64,000 nucleotides of DNA from Lacisediminihabitans profunda (GTDB lineage: Bacteria; Actinomycetota; Actinomycetes; Actinomycetales; Microbacteriaceae). The stretch spans positions 744,001 through 808,000 of the forward strand of contig NZ_VRMG01000005.1 of assembly GCF_008040105.1 (NCBI RefSeq). Direction: 5' to 3'. Within the stretch, counting starts at the first letter, position 1, and each line of letters starts with the position of its first letter. A program made the translations under genes and the position numbers. The notes beneath the pieces are model-generated. The model ran no database searches. It was not told the origin of the DNA and was given only the letters and a program-made list of their open reading frames with translations. Below, one piece after another: positions 33,973-42,394 of this stretch.

Positions 33973-34569
33973 TCAGCCGAGCAGCGCCCAGGCCATCTTC
34001 TCGAGCTCGTCGTGCATGGTCGAGCGGGGCAGCGACCGGCTGCTCGAGTGCGGAGTCGAGTTGAGCAGCCCGAACGTGGCATGGGCCCGCATCCGCAGCA
34101 CGGCCGTGTCTTCCCCGGGACTCAGCCTGGCCAGCACGCCCACCCACAGCTCGACGTACCGGCGTTGCAGGGTGCGCACGGCGTGGCTGTCCTCGTCGGC
34201 CAGGCTCTCCAGGTCGCGATCCTGCACCCGGATCACCTCCGGATTCGAGAGCGCGAAGTCGGTGTGGAAGCGGATGAGCGCGCGAAGCGCGGCCGGGTCG
34301 TTCGCCGCGGCGTCGACGACGGCGAGCCCGCCGGCCAGCAGGTCCTCGCTCACCCCCACCAGCAGGGCGGCGAGCACGGACTGCTTTCCGCTGAAGTGGC
34401 GGTAGACCGCCGGGCCGCTGATCCCCACGGCGGAGCCGAGGTCTTCGATCGAGACGCCGTTGAAGCCGCGCGCCGCGAAGAGCCTCGCGGCCGCGGCGAG
34501 CAGCGCGTCGCGCCGGTCCGCCTTCGCCCGGCTGCGCTCGGTCGCCTGCTCTGCCGGAGCGTCGGCCAT
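33973..34569 (-). CDS. TetR family transcriptional regulator of the carboxylase operon
   Basis: 198 residues. The N-terminal helix-turn-helix reads LFAARGFNGVSIEDLGSAVG then ISGPAVYRHFSGKQSVLAALL. The C-terminal ligand domain is unclassified but should bind an acyl-CoA-type signal, given the neighbours. ATG 34569 follows AGAGGGA; a TTG at 34599 would add ten residues and overlap the promoter. The gene is convergent with bkdC and divergent from the carboxylase at 34688. Two palindromic sites in between are its probable operators. Confidence 0.9.
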   Translation of the reverse strand: MADAPAEQATERSRAKADRRDALLAAAARLFAARGFNGVSIEDLGSAVGISGPAVYRHFSGKQSVLAALLVGVSEDLLAGGLAVVDAAANDPAALRALIRFHTDFALSNPEVIRVQDRDLESLADEDSHAVRTLQRRYVELWVGVLARLSPGEDTAVLRMRAHATFGLLNSTPHSSSRSLPRSTMHDELEKMAWALLG

Positions 34570-34614
34570 GGGTGTCCCTCTTCCGCGTGTCCCGCTCAAC
34601 TATAGACATTCCCA

Positions 34615-34630
34615 GTTAATGGACGCTAAC
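34615..34630. promoter_or_regulatory. TetR operator candidate, site 1
   Basis: GTTAATGGACGCTAAC is an imperfect palindrome matching GTTArYGnnCRyTAAC, and lies between the divergent tetR and carboxylase genes. Confidence 0.65.
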
Positions 34631-34639
34631 CTGATTTGA

Positions 34640-34655
34640 GTTAACGCGCACTAAC
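34640..34655. promoter_or_regulatory. TetR operator candidate, site 2
   Basis: GTTAACGCGCACTAAC fits the same palindromic pattern as site 1, with 25 bp between site centres, so two TetR dimers could bind on nearly the same helix face. It is 33 bp before the carboxylase ATG. Confidence 0.65.
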
Positions 34656-34687
34656 CGAATTCGCGGTGGCGCACGAGGGACTCGTCG

Positions 34688-36295
34688 ATGAAGACACTGA
34701 GCGACCGGCAGGACACCTCGAGCGCGACCTTCCGTCGCAACGACGCCGCCCAGCGGGCCCTCGTGGCGGACCTCCGCGAGCGGCTCGCCGTGGCAGCCGC
34801 CGGCGGCCCCCAGGCCTCCCGGGATCGTCACGTGGCGCGCGGAAAGCTCCTGCCGCGCGAGCGCATCGACCGGCTTCTGGATGAGGGCAGCCCCTTCCTC
34901 GAGATCGCGCCGCTCGCCGCCAACGGGTTGTACGACGACGAGTGCCCCGCCGCGGGAGTGATCGCCGGAATCGGCCTCGTGCACGGACGGCACGTGCTCG
35001 TGATCTGCAACGACGCCACGGTCAAGGGCGGCACCTACTACCCGATGACGGTCAAGAAGCACCTGAGGGCCCAGGAGATCGCCCTCGAGAACCGCCTCCC
35101 GTGCGTCTACCTCGTCGACTCGGGCGGCGCATTCCTCCCGCGGCAGGACGAGGTCTTCGCCGACCGAGACCACTTCGGCCGCATCTTCTTCAACCAGGCC
35201 AGGATGTCGGCGGCCAAGATCCCTCAGATCGCCGCCGTGCTGGGCTCCTGCACCGCGGGTGGCGCCTACGTTCCGGCGATGAGCGACGAGGCGGTGATCG
35301 TGCGCGGCCAGGGCACCATCTTCCTCGGCGGCCCTCCGCTCGTGAAGGCGGCGATCGGCGAGATCGTGACTGCGGAGGAACTGGGTGGGGGAGACGTGCA
35401 CGCGAGGATCTCCGGGGTCACCGACCACCTCGCCGACAATGACGCGCACGCCCTTCAGATCGTGCGGGACATCATCGAGACGCTCCCGGCGCCGTCCGCT
35501 CCGGGCTGGGCGGTGCTGCCGAGCCGTGAGCCGGTCGCCGACGTGACCGAGCTCTACGGGGCGGTGCCCACCGATGTTCTCGAGCCGTACGAGGTGCGGG
35601 CCGTGATCGCCCGGCTCGTCGACGCGAGCGAGTTCCACGAATTCAAGAAGGAGTACGGCCAGACCCTCGTCACCGGCTTCGCGCACCTGCACGGGCATCC
35701 GGTGGGAATCGTCGCCAACGCGGGCGTGCTGTTCAGCGACTCCGCGCTCAAGGGTGCGCATTTCATCGAGCTGTGCGACCAGCGGGGTATCCCGATCGTC
35801 TTCCTGCAGAACATCTCCGGCTTCATGGTGGGCCGGGATGCCGAGGCGGGAGGCATCGCCAAGCACGGGGCCAAGATGGTCACCGCCGTCGCGACGGCGC
35901 GCGTTCCCAAGCTCACGGTGGTGATCGGCGGGTCGTTCGGCGCCGGCAACTACTCGATGGCCGGCCGCGCGTACTCTCCCCGGTTCCTCTGGATGTGGCC
36001 GGCCAGCCGGATCTCGGTGATGGGAGGGCCGCAGGCCGCGTCGGTGCTCGCGACCGTACGCCGGGAGCAGCTCGAGTCCCGTGGGGAGGAGTGGTCGGCC
36101 GACGAGGAGGCCGCCTTCACCGCCCCCATCCGCGAGCAGTACGAGACGCAGGGCAGCCCGTACTACTCCACCGCCCGCCTCTGGGACGACGGCGTGATCG
36201 ACCCGGCCGACACTCGAACCGTGCTCGGCCTGGCCCTCGGGGTGTGCGCAAACGCCCCCCTCGGCGAGACCGCCTTCGGCCTGTTCAGGATGTGA
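34688..36295 (+). CDS. accD1: Acyl-CoA carboxylase, carboxyltransferase (beta) subunit
   Basis: 535 residues, the length of methylcrotonyl-CoA carboxylase beta subunits. Crotonase-fold carboxyltransferase motifs include [42 protein letters not shown] and [15 protein letters not shown]. It transfers CO2 from biotin to an acyl-CoA, most likely 3-methylcrotonyl-CoA from leucine, given the bkdABC, MaoC and CitE neighbours. A ribosome-binding site GAGGGA is about seven bases before ATG 34688. It is the first gene of the divergent TetR-controlled operon. Confidence 0.9.
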   Translation: MKTLSDRQDTSSATFRRNDAAQRALVADLRERLAVAAAGGPQASRDRHVARGKLLPRERIDRLLDEGSPFLEIAPLAANGLYDDECPAAGVIAGIGLVHGRHVLVICNDATVKGGTYYPMTVKKHLRAQEIALENRLPCVYLVDSGGAFLPRQDEVFADRDHFGRIFFNQARMSAAKIPQIAAVLGSCTAGGAYVPAMSDEAVIVRGQGTIFLGGPPLVKAAIGEIVTAEELGGGDVHARISGVTDHLADNDAHALQIVRDIIETLPAPSAPGWAVLPSREPVADVTELYGAVPTDVLEPYEVRAVIARLVDASEFHEFKKEYGQTLVTGFAHLHGHPVGIVANAGVLFSDSALKGAHFIELCDQRGIPIVFLQNISGFMVGRDAEAGGIAKHGAKMVTAVATARVPKLTVVIGGSFGAGNYSMAGRAYSPRFLWMWPASRISVMGGPQAASVLATVRREQLESRGEEWSADEEAAFTAPIREQYETQGSPYYSTARLWDDGVIDPADTRTVLGLALGVCANAPLGETAFGLFRM

Positions 36296-36300
36296 CCCCC

Positions 36301-38328
36301 GTGACCACTGCACCCGTCTTCGAAACCGTGCTCGTCGCCAATCGCGGCGAGATCGCCTGCCGCATCATCGGCACGCTCCGCCGGCTCGGCATCCGTTCGG
36401 TCGCCGTCTACAGCGATGCGGACCGGGGGGCGAAGCACGTCGCGCTCGCCGACCTCGCCGTGCGGATCGGTCCGGCCCCCGCACGGGAGAGCTACCTGAA
36501 CATCGACGCGATCCTCGCGGCCGCTGCCGCCTCCGGGGCGCGGGCCATCCATCCCGGCTACGGCTTCCTCTCCGAGAACGCGGAGTTCGCCGAGGCGTGC
36601 GCCGCGGCCGGCATCGTCTTCGTCGGACCGGCGGTGGAGGCGCTCGAGATCATGGGCGACAAGATCCGGGCGAGAAAGCACGTCGCCGAGCACGGCGTCG
36701 CGGTGATCCCCGGCATCGCTGAACCAGCCCTCGGCGACGAGCAACTCACTAGCGCCGCCCGGTCGATCGGCTATCCGCTGCTCGTCAAGCCGTCGGCCGG
36801 CGGCGGGGGCAAGGGCATGGAGATCGTGCGCGATCCGTCCTCCCTTGCCGCGGCGCTCGCCACGGCGCGGAGGCTCGCCGGGGCCGCCTTCGGCGACGAC
36901 ACCCTGTTCCTCGAGCGCCTCGTGTCGCCGGCCCGCCACATCGAGGTCCAGGTGCTCGCCGACGGGGCCGGCAACGTCATCCACCTGGGCGAGCGGGAAT
37001 GCTCGCTCCAGCGCCGTCACCAGAAGGTGATCGAGGAGGCTCCGTCCCCGCTGCTTGGGCAGGATGCCCGCGCGCGAATCGGTGAGGCGGCCTGCGCCGT
37101 CGCCAGGAGCGTCGGCTACACGGGGGTGGGAACCGTCGAATTCCTCGTCGGCAACGACAACGCGGACGAGGCGTTCTTCATCGAGATGAACACCCGGCTG
37201 CAGGTCGAGCATGGCGTGACGGAACTCGTCACCGGGGTGGACCTCGTCGAGTGGCAGCTGCGCGTCGCGGCCGGGCAGACGCTCACGCTGAGCCAGGGCG
37301 ACATCCGACTCGACGGGCACGCGATCGAGGCCAGAGTCTACGCCGAGGACCCGGAACGCGGCTTCCTGCCGAGCACAGGGAGCGTGCTCGCCCTGCACGA
37401 GGCGACGGGCGCCGGCGTTCGCGTGGACAGTTCACTGCTGCTCGGCCTGGTCGTCTCCGCCGACTACGACCCGCTGCTGTCCAAGGTCATGGTCTGGGGA
37501 AAGGACAGGGCGACAGCGCTCGCCCTGCTCGACCGGGCGCTCGCCGACACCACCGTCCTCGGCGTCGGCACGAACATCGAATACCTGCGGCTGCTCGTCG
37601 CCGACCCGGACGTGCAGGCCGGTCGCATCGACACCGAACTCATCGATCGCCGCCTGCCCGAGCTCGCCTTCCAGCAGCCGGACGACGCGCTGTACGCCGC
37701 CGCCGCTCTGCTCGAGCACGCATCCCGATGGGACGCCGCGCCGACGGGACACGTGACCGAGCCCTGGACGCACCATGCCGGCTGGCGGATCGGCGAGCCG
37801 CGACCGAGCCGGTACAGCTTCACCGCCGCGGCGGGGACGGCCGTCGAAGTGTCCGTCGTCGGGCGGCCGGACGACGCCACCGTCACCCTCGGGAGCGTCC
37901 AGAGCGCGAGCCTGAAGGTGTCGGGCGACGGCCTCACCCTCGAGTTGGACGGAATTCTGCAGTCGTTCCGCTTCGCGCGGGACGGTCAGACCATCTGGCT
38001 CGGGCGGGGCGGCTTCTCCCGGGGGCTTCGCCTGCGGTCCCGCGAGGAACAGCTCGTGGCCGCCGTCGCCGTCGACGGGCCGCGCAGCCCGGAGGTGCGC
38101 ACGCCCATGCCGGGTACCGTCGTCGGGGTCTCGGTGGCCAGCGGGGACACCGTCGAGGAGGGGCAGACCATTCTCGTGGTCGAGGCCATGAAGATGGAGC
38201 ACCGGGTCACAGCAACAACGAGTGGCATCGTCACCGTGGCCGTCCTGCCGGGGGACGTGGTCAGATCCGACCAGGTCGTGGCCTCGGTAGTGTCGCAGGA
38301 ACAGAGTGCAGGGGAGCAACCGTCATGA
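36301..38328 (+). CDS. accA1: Acyl-CoA carboxylase, biotin carboxylase/carrier (alpha) subunit
   Basis: 675 residues. Domains: biotin carboxylase N-domain (VLVANRGEIACRII), ATP-grasp (VKPSAGGGGKGMEIV; EMNTRLQVEHGVTE), biotin carboxylase C-domain and a terminal biotin carrier with EAMKMEH, where Lys631 is the biotin site. The middle segment of about 110 residues resembles the BT domain of methylcrotonyl-CoA carboxylase alpha subunits. It starts five bases after the beta subunit stop; GTG 36301 begins the typical N-terminus. The stop overlaps the MaoC start. Confidence 0.93.
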   Translation: MTTAPVFETVLVANRGEIACRIIGTLRRLGIRSVAVYSDADRGAKHVALADLAVRIGPAPARESYLNIDAILAAAAASGARAIHPGYGFLSENAEFAEACAAAGIVFVGPAVEALEIMGDKIRARKHVAEHGVAVIPGIAEPALGDEQLTSAARSIGYPLLVKPSAGGGGKGMEIVRDPSSLAAALATARRLAGAAFGDDTLFLERLVSPARHIEVQVLADGAGNVIHLGERECSLQRRHQKVIEEAPSPLLGQDARARIGEAACAVARSVGYTGVGTVEFLVGNDNADEAFFIEMNTRLQVEHGVTELVTGVDLVEWQLRVAAGQTLTLSQGDIRLDGHAIEARVYAEDPERGFLPSTGSVLALHEATGAGVRVDSSLLLGLVVSADYDPLLSKVMVWGKDRATALALLDRALADTTVLGVGTNIEYLRLLVADPDVQAGRIDTELIDRRLPELAFQQPDDALYAAAALLEHASRWDAAPTGHVTEPWTHHAGWRIGEPRPSRYSFTAAAGTAVEVSVVGRPDDATVTLGSVQSASLKVSGDGLTLELDGILQSFRFARDGQTIWLGRGGFSRGLRLRSREEQLVAAVAVDGPRSPEVRTPMPGTVVGVSVASGDTVEEGQTILVVEAMKMEHRVTATTSGIVTVAVLPGDVVRSDQVVASVVSQEQSAGEQPS

Positions 38329-38810
38329 CCGAGGAACGCCGCATCGTGGAGCAGCGCGGGCTCTACTTCGAGGAATTCGAGTTCGACGTGGTGTACCGCC
38401 ACAGTCCGGGGCGCACCGTGACGGAGGCCGATAACGTTCTCTTCACGACCCTCACCATGAACACCCAGGCCCTTCATCTCGATGCGGCGTGGGCCGCCAC
38501 GCAGCCGTTCGGCGAACGGCTCGTCAACTCGATGTTCACGCTCGCGACGATCGTGGGCGCCTCGGTCAGCCAGCTGACCCAGGGCACGATCGTCGCGAAC
38601 CTCGGCTTCGGGGAGGTCACCTTCCCGCATCCGCTCGTTCATGGCGACACCCTGTACTCGGAGACCGTCGTTCAGGCCAAACGACTGTCGGCATCCCGGC
38701 CAGGCCAGGGGATCGTCACCCTCGCGCACACCGGCCGCAACCAGCGCGGAGTAGTCGTCGCGACGGCGCTGCGCTCGGCGCTCGTCTGGTGCGAGGGAGC
38801 CGAACGGTGA
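38325..38810 (+). CDS. MaoC family hydratase/dehydratase
   Basis: 161 residues, single hot-dog domain. The hydratase signature follows RTVTEADNVLFTTLTMNTQALHLDAAWA, where the conserved Asp and His near residues 34-50 act on the enoyl-CoA; HPLVHGDTL is also conserved. It corresponds in position and type to the MaoC-like protein of the M. tuberculosis leucine/itaconate cluster (Rv2499c), which hydrates an enoyl-CoA such as itaconyl-CoA. The gene overlaps its neighbours by four bases on each side. Confidence 0.87.
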   Translation: MTEERRIVEQRGLYFEEFEFDVVYRHSPGRTVTEADNVLFTTLTMNTQALHLDAAWAATQPFGERLVNSMFTLATIVGASVSQLTQGTIVANLGFGEVTFPHPLVHGDTLYSETVVQAKRLSASRPGQGIVTLAHTGRNQRGVVVATALRSALVWCEGAER

Positions 38811-39613
38811 CCTTCACAATGGGACCGTCCCTGCTGTTCTGCCCGGCGGACCGGCCAGACCGATTCGTGAAGGCCCAGGAGCGGGCGGATGCCGTGATCA
38901 TCGACCTCGAGGACGCGGTGGCCCCGCGGAACCGCGCGGCGGCTCGCGAGGCGCTCATCGCCACCCCTCTCGACCCCGAGCGCACCATCGTGCGAATCAA
39001 CCCGGCGTCCACCCCCGACTTCGTGCTCGACCTGGAGGCCCTCGAGCTCACCTCGTACCGAACGGTCATGCTCGCCAAGGCGCAGGGCGTGCGGGACCTC
39101 GACGACCTCGCGGGACTCGAGGTGATCGCCCTGTGCGAGACCGCCGCGGGCGTGCTCGCCGCGCCGGCACTCGCCGCCGCGCCGGAGGTCGTCGCGCTCA
39201 TGTGGGGCGCCGAGGACCTCATCGTGTCCCTGGGCGGCTCCTCCAGCCGGCGAGCCGACGGAGGCTACCGCGACGTCGCGCGCCACGCGCGTTCGGCGGT
39301 GCTCCTCGCGGCGGCGGCGTCGGGGGTGGCGGCGATCGACGCGGTGTTCCTCGACCTGCCGAATCTCGCCGGTCTCGCCGACGAGGCGCGGGATGCCGCC
39401 GAGAGCGGCTTCGCGGCGACGGCCTGCGTGCATCCGAGTCAGGCCTCGGTGATCCGCGAGGCGTACACGCCGGACGACGAGCAGCTGCGGCGGGCGAGGG
39501 AACTGCTGGCGGCCGCCGAGAAGGAGTCAGGAGTCTTCCGCTTCGACGGGCAGATGGTGGACGGACCGATCCTCGGCCACGCCAGACGGCTGGTCCAGCG
39601 CGCCGGTCACTGA
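38807..39613 (+). CDS. CitE-like beta-hydroxyacyl-CoA lyase
   Basis: 268 residues. Key CitE-type positions are FCPADRPDRFVKA, AVIIDLEDAVAPRNR (metal ligand region), LCETAAGVLAA and MWGAEDLIVSLGG. In M. tuberculosis the equivalent gene (Rv2498c) cleaves hydroxyacyl-CoAs in leucine catabolism and itaconate breakdown, so the same reaction is inferred. The GTG at 38807 overlaps the MaoC stop; ATG 38819 is an alternative. It is the last gene of the operon and is followed by a hairpin. Confidence 0.87.
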   Translation: MTFTMGPSLLFCPADRPDRFVKAQERADAVIIDLEDAVAPRNRAAAREALIATPLDPERTIVRINPASTPDFVLDLEALELTSYRTVMLAKAQGVRDLDDLAGLEVIALCETAAGVLAAPALAAAPEVVALMWGAEDLIVSLGGSSSRRADGGYRDVARHARSAVLLAAAASGVAAIDAVFLDLPNLAGLADEARDAAESGFAATACVHPSQASVIREAYTPDDEQLRRARELLAAAEKESGVFRFDGQMVDGPILGHARRLVQRAGH

Positions 39614-40000
39614 CCGTACGTTCGGCCGTCGAATTGGCGAAGGGCCGCCCGGCACCCGAAGCCGGCGGCCCTCCTGTCGCCCGTTTAAAGTCGGCGCGAG
39701 ACTGTGACGAAAACGCCGCGCGCTGTGGGCGGCGGTTCCTCGGATGCGGTGCGCATCCTCACGCCTTCGAACCTAGGCACCGGACCTTCGATTTGCCAGC
39801 GGACTCGAGGAATCCCCGGCAGCCGCAAAGGATTCTCCCAGCATTCGCCGTTTGTGCGGCGCGAATGATAACGATTCGGGCACGTAACGCACAATTCACT
39901 CGAGGTTCCGCGGTTTGTCACACGGCTGTCCTATGGTCGAAATCAGAGCGCTGGTTACCCGATTTCTCCGGCGGTCGATAGATAACACCGGGGGGTGGAA
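39614..40000. other. 387-bp intergenic interval
   Basis: After the hairpin at 39641, no gene is supported up to the aldo/keto reductase. The region is less GC-rich near 39840-39960 and probably contains that gene's promoter, but no clear -35/-10 pair was identified. Confidence 0.5.
39641..39672 (+). terminator. Hairpin after the carboxylase operon, possible terminator
   Basis: AGGGCCGCCCGGC pairs with GCCGGCGGCCCT around an eight-base loop, 28 bp after the CitE stop; only a weak T-rich tail follows (CCTGTC). Confidence 0.55.
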
Positions 40001-41002
40001 ATGACACGGGTATTGCCCGACATTGCGAAGGCCGCAGAGAGCGCATCGGCGCTTGGGGACACCCAGCCGATGGTGCTGACGCGCGCCCGCCGCCGACTCG
40101 GCCAGTCCGACCTGCGTGTGTTTCCGCTGGCGATCGGCGGCAACGTCTTCGGCTGGAAGGCCGACACCGACACCACGACGGACATTCTCGACACCTACGC
40201 CGAGCACGGCGGAAACTTCATCGACACGGCCGACTCCTACGCGGGTGGCCGCAGCGAGATCATGATCGGCAACTGGATGCGCGACCGCCGCAACCGGGCG
40301 GAGATCGTGGTGGCGACCAAGATCGGCAAGAGCGCCGACAACCCCGGGCTCTCGGCCGGCGCTGTCCGCCGCGCCGTCGATGCCTCGCTGGAGCGGCTCG
40401 GCACCGACTACATCGACCTGCTCTACCTCCACATCGACGACCACACCGTCGACTTCGAGGAGACGCTGCTCGCCGTCGACGACCTGGTGCGCGCGGGCAA
40501 GGTGCGGTTCTCCGGGGCCTCCGACCACTCGGGCAACCGGCTCATCGAGGCGAGGGTCATCGCGGCCCAGCTCGGTGTGACCCCCATGGTGGCCCTGCAG
40601 AATCACTACAACCTCGTGCACCGCAAGGAATTCGAGGGCGACCTCGCGCGGGCGGCACGCCAGCAGCGCCTCGGCGTGATGCCCCGCTTCTCTCTCGCGA
40701 GCGGCTTCCTCACCGGCAAGTACCGCACCAGGGCCGACCTGGCGCGCAACAGCCGGGGCAAGGAATCCGCACAATACCTCAACAAGCGCGGCCTGCGCGT
40801 ACTCGCGACCCTCGATCAGGTGGCCTGGGAGCAGCGGGTGAGCGTCGGGGCGGTCGCCCTCGCCTGGCTGCTGTCCAAGCCGGACATCGTCGCGCCCGTC
40901 GCGAGCGCCACGGGCGCGGATCAGGTGCGCGAACTCGTTGCGGCGGCGCACGTGCAGCTGAGCCGCCACCAGCTGGCCGAACTCGACCGCGTCTCGGTCT
41001 GA
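40001..41002 (+). CDS. Aldo/keto reductase
   Basis: 333 residues. The aldo/keto reductase tetrad is recognisable: Asp and Tyr in NFIDTADSYAGGRSE, Lys in VVATKIGK and His in LLYLHIDDHTVDFEE. GVMPRFSLASGFLTGKYR and the late PVASATGADQVREL block contribute to NADPH binding. The exact substrate is unknown. ATG 40001 is used, with GGGGGTGG just upstream; the GTG at 39995 lies within that purine run. It appears monocistronic. Confidence 0.88.
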   Translation: MTRVLPDIAKAAESASALGDTQPMVLTRARRRLGQSDLRVFPLAIGGNVFGWKADTDTTTDILDTYAEHGGNFIDTADSYAGGRSEIMIGNWMRDRRNRAEIVVATKIGKSADNPGLSAGAVRRAVDASLERLGTDYIDLLYLHIDDHTVDFEETLLAVDDLVRAGKVRFSGASDHSGNRLIEARVIAAQLGVTPMVALQNHYNLVHRKEFEGDLARAARQQRLGVMPRFSLASGFLTGKYRTRADLARNSRGKESAQYLNKRGLRVLATLDQVAWEQRVSVGAVALAWLLSKPDIVAPVASATGADQVRELVAAAHVQLSRHQLAELDRVSV

Positions 41003-41021
41003 GCGCGGCCGACCGGCGTCG

Positions 41022-41366
41022 TTAGCCGAGGCCCGGGATGTGCAGCCAGCCGGCAGCGATGAGAACGACGACCGAGTTGAGCACGAGCGCGATGAACGTG
41101 GCCGTCGACGAACCGCCGCGGCGTTTGCCCGGCAGGATCACGAGCGCGATGAGCACGGCCTCGAGTACGAGCGAGAAGACGAACGTGGTGAACGGCACCG
41201 GGAGCGCCACGAACACGGAGACGAGCATGAGCCCGGCCAGTACGAGTTCGGCGACGGCGAGGAACGAATTGCCACGCTTGCCCTGCAGCCTGACGATTCC
41301 GTCGTAGATGGCCAGGGCCGCGGCCAGAATGGTGATGATCAGCAGCCAGGTGAGCGTGACGGTCAT
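41022..41366 (-). CDS. Hypothetical membrane protein
   Basis: 114 residues with four predicted membrane segments (about 5-25, 35-55, 60-80 and 90-110) and a basic loop, PGKRRGGSST. No domain was recognised; similar short proteins are common in Microbacteriaceae and have no known function. A good ribosome-binding site GAGGGG lies five bases before the ATG. The nearest plus-strand gene ends 19 bp away, convergently. Confidence 0.7.
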   Translation of the reverse strand: MTVTLTWLLIITILAAALAIYDGIVRLQGKRGNSFLAVAELVLAGLMLVSVFVALPVPFTTFVFSLVLEAVLIALVILPGKRRGGSSTATFIALVLNSVVVLIAAGWLHIPGLG

Positions 41367-41461
41367 GGGGTCCCCTCGACGAATGACGGCCGACAGGCGA
41401 CGACCGCTCCCAGACTAACGAAGGGCGAGGAAGGCCGAGGGGGAGGGAAGCTCGAGAACGC

Positions 41462-42082
41462 TCAGCGTCGGCTATCGGCCAGGATGCGCTCGGCGACTCG
41501 CTGCAGGGCGGCGACCGCGGCGATCGAGTCGCCCACGTATCCTCCGGTCAGTGCGCCGTCGCGAGCGAGAACGAACTCGTCGCCGGCGTCCCCGGGCAGC
41601 GGATGCCCGATCGCCTTGAAGAGATCGGTGATCACGCCCGCGTACCAGTCGCGGTGTTCGAGCACCAGTTCCCGCACCGGGTGGCGGACGTCGGTGAACT
41701 CGATGGCCGCGTTGATGAACGCGCAGCCCCGGAAGCCTGGTGCCTCGATCGTGGCGACGATGCCGTCGATGTGCGCTCGAATGGCGTCCACGGGAAGGGG
41801 ATGGGCGTCGACGAGGGCATTGAGATCGGCGACGAAGCTCTGGTGGCGCGCCGTGATGTAGTCGAGGATGAGCCGGTCCTTCGACCCGTAGTGCTTGTAG
41901 AAGGTGGCCTTGGTCACGCCGGACTCGCTGATCAGCCGGTCGATTCCGACGCTGCGGATGCCCTCGTCGTAGAAGAGCCGGTTGGCGGTCTCCAGGATGC
42001 GGATCTTGGCGGGCGCTGGGGGGAGCACCCGGTGCGGGGCCCGGGCACGCTGGCCGATCGGATCAGTCTCAACAATCGGCAC
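41462..42082 (-). CDS. TetR/AcrR family transcriptional regulator
   Basis: 206 residues. The DNA-binding region is ILETANRLFYDEGIRSVGIDRLISESGV then TKATFYKHYGSKDRLILDYI. The C-terminal domain, with PGFRGCAFINAAIEF, resembles the AcrR/YxaF branch that often controls transporters or redox enzymes. The GTG at 42082 is preferred because GAGGGAG is about eight bases upstream; a longer frame to 42262 crosses the hairpin region. Divergent from the M16 protease. Confidence 0.87.
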   Translation of the reverse strand: MPIVETDPIGQRARAPHRVLPPAPAKIRILETANRLFYDEGIRSVGIDRLISESGVTKATFYKHYGSKDRLILDYITARHQSFVADLNALVDAHPLPVDAIRAHIDGIVATIEAPGFRGCAFINAAIEFTDVRHPVRELVLEHRDWYAGVITDLFKAIGHPLPGDAGDEFVLARDGALTGGYVGDSIAAVAALQRVAERILADSRR

Positions 42083-42135
42083 AGCGTGGCTCCCTCGGGC
42101 TAGTCGGCTAGGTGTCCTCAAGCCGTTCGGCAGCG

Positions 42136-42164
42136 GCCGGACCTCGGGGATGGTCCGGCGTTTT
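42136..42164 (+). terminator. Hairpin with T-run, candidate attenuator 1
   Basis: GCCGGACC (42136-42143) pairs with GGTCCGGC (42152-42159) around an eight-base loop, then GTTTTG. Confidence 0.55.
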
Positions 42165-42167
42165 GCC

Positions 42168-42188
42168 CCGCAAGCGTTGTGCTTGCGG
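42168..42188 (+). other. Perfect 8-bp hairpin
   Basis: CCGCAAGC pairs with GCTTGCGG around the five-base loop GTTGT, directly after the first hairpin. Confidence 0.6.
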
Positions 42189-42278
42189 TGTGTTGTGTGG
42201 TTCGCTCGCCTCGGGTGGCGGGCTGTCCGGAGAACCTTCGGGTGGTTTCTCTGACGCTTCAAACACTAACACAGCAGT

Positions 42279-42309
42279 GAGGACAGACAAGTCGGTTTGT
42301 CCTCTTTTT
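42279..42309 (+). terminator. Strong Rho-independent terminator, orphan
   Basis: GAGGACAGAC pairs with GTTTGTCCTC (10 bp with one G-U pair) and is followed by TTTTTT. The arms also form a palindrome, GACAAGTCGGTTTGTC (42286-42301), that could serve as a regulator site instead. No plus-strand gene ends upstream, so it may close a small RNA starting within the interval. Confidence 0.7.
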
Positions 42310-42381
42310 TCGGAGGGGGTCCACCCCAGTTTGGGGGGCCACCCCACGCGTCCCCGAATCCCTCGTCCGGCCCTCGTGACG

Positions 42382-42387
42382 TAGGCT
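42382..42387 (+). promoter_or_regulatory. Predicted -10 element of a leaderless promoter (M16 protease)
   Basis: TAGGCT lies seven bases before the ATG at 42395 with no Shine-Dalgarno between. Confidence 0.5.
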
Positions 42388-42394
42388 CTGTGCA

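Larger units (their letters stand above)
42083..42394. other. 312-bp interval with several strong hairpins
   Basis: No gene is supported. Four plus-strand stem-loops occur: 42136-42164, 42168-42188, about 42230-42252 and 42279-42309. A -10 element of the M16 gene lies at 42382-42387. Confidence 0.55.
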
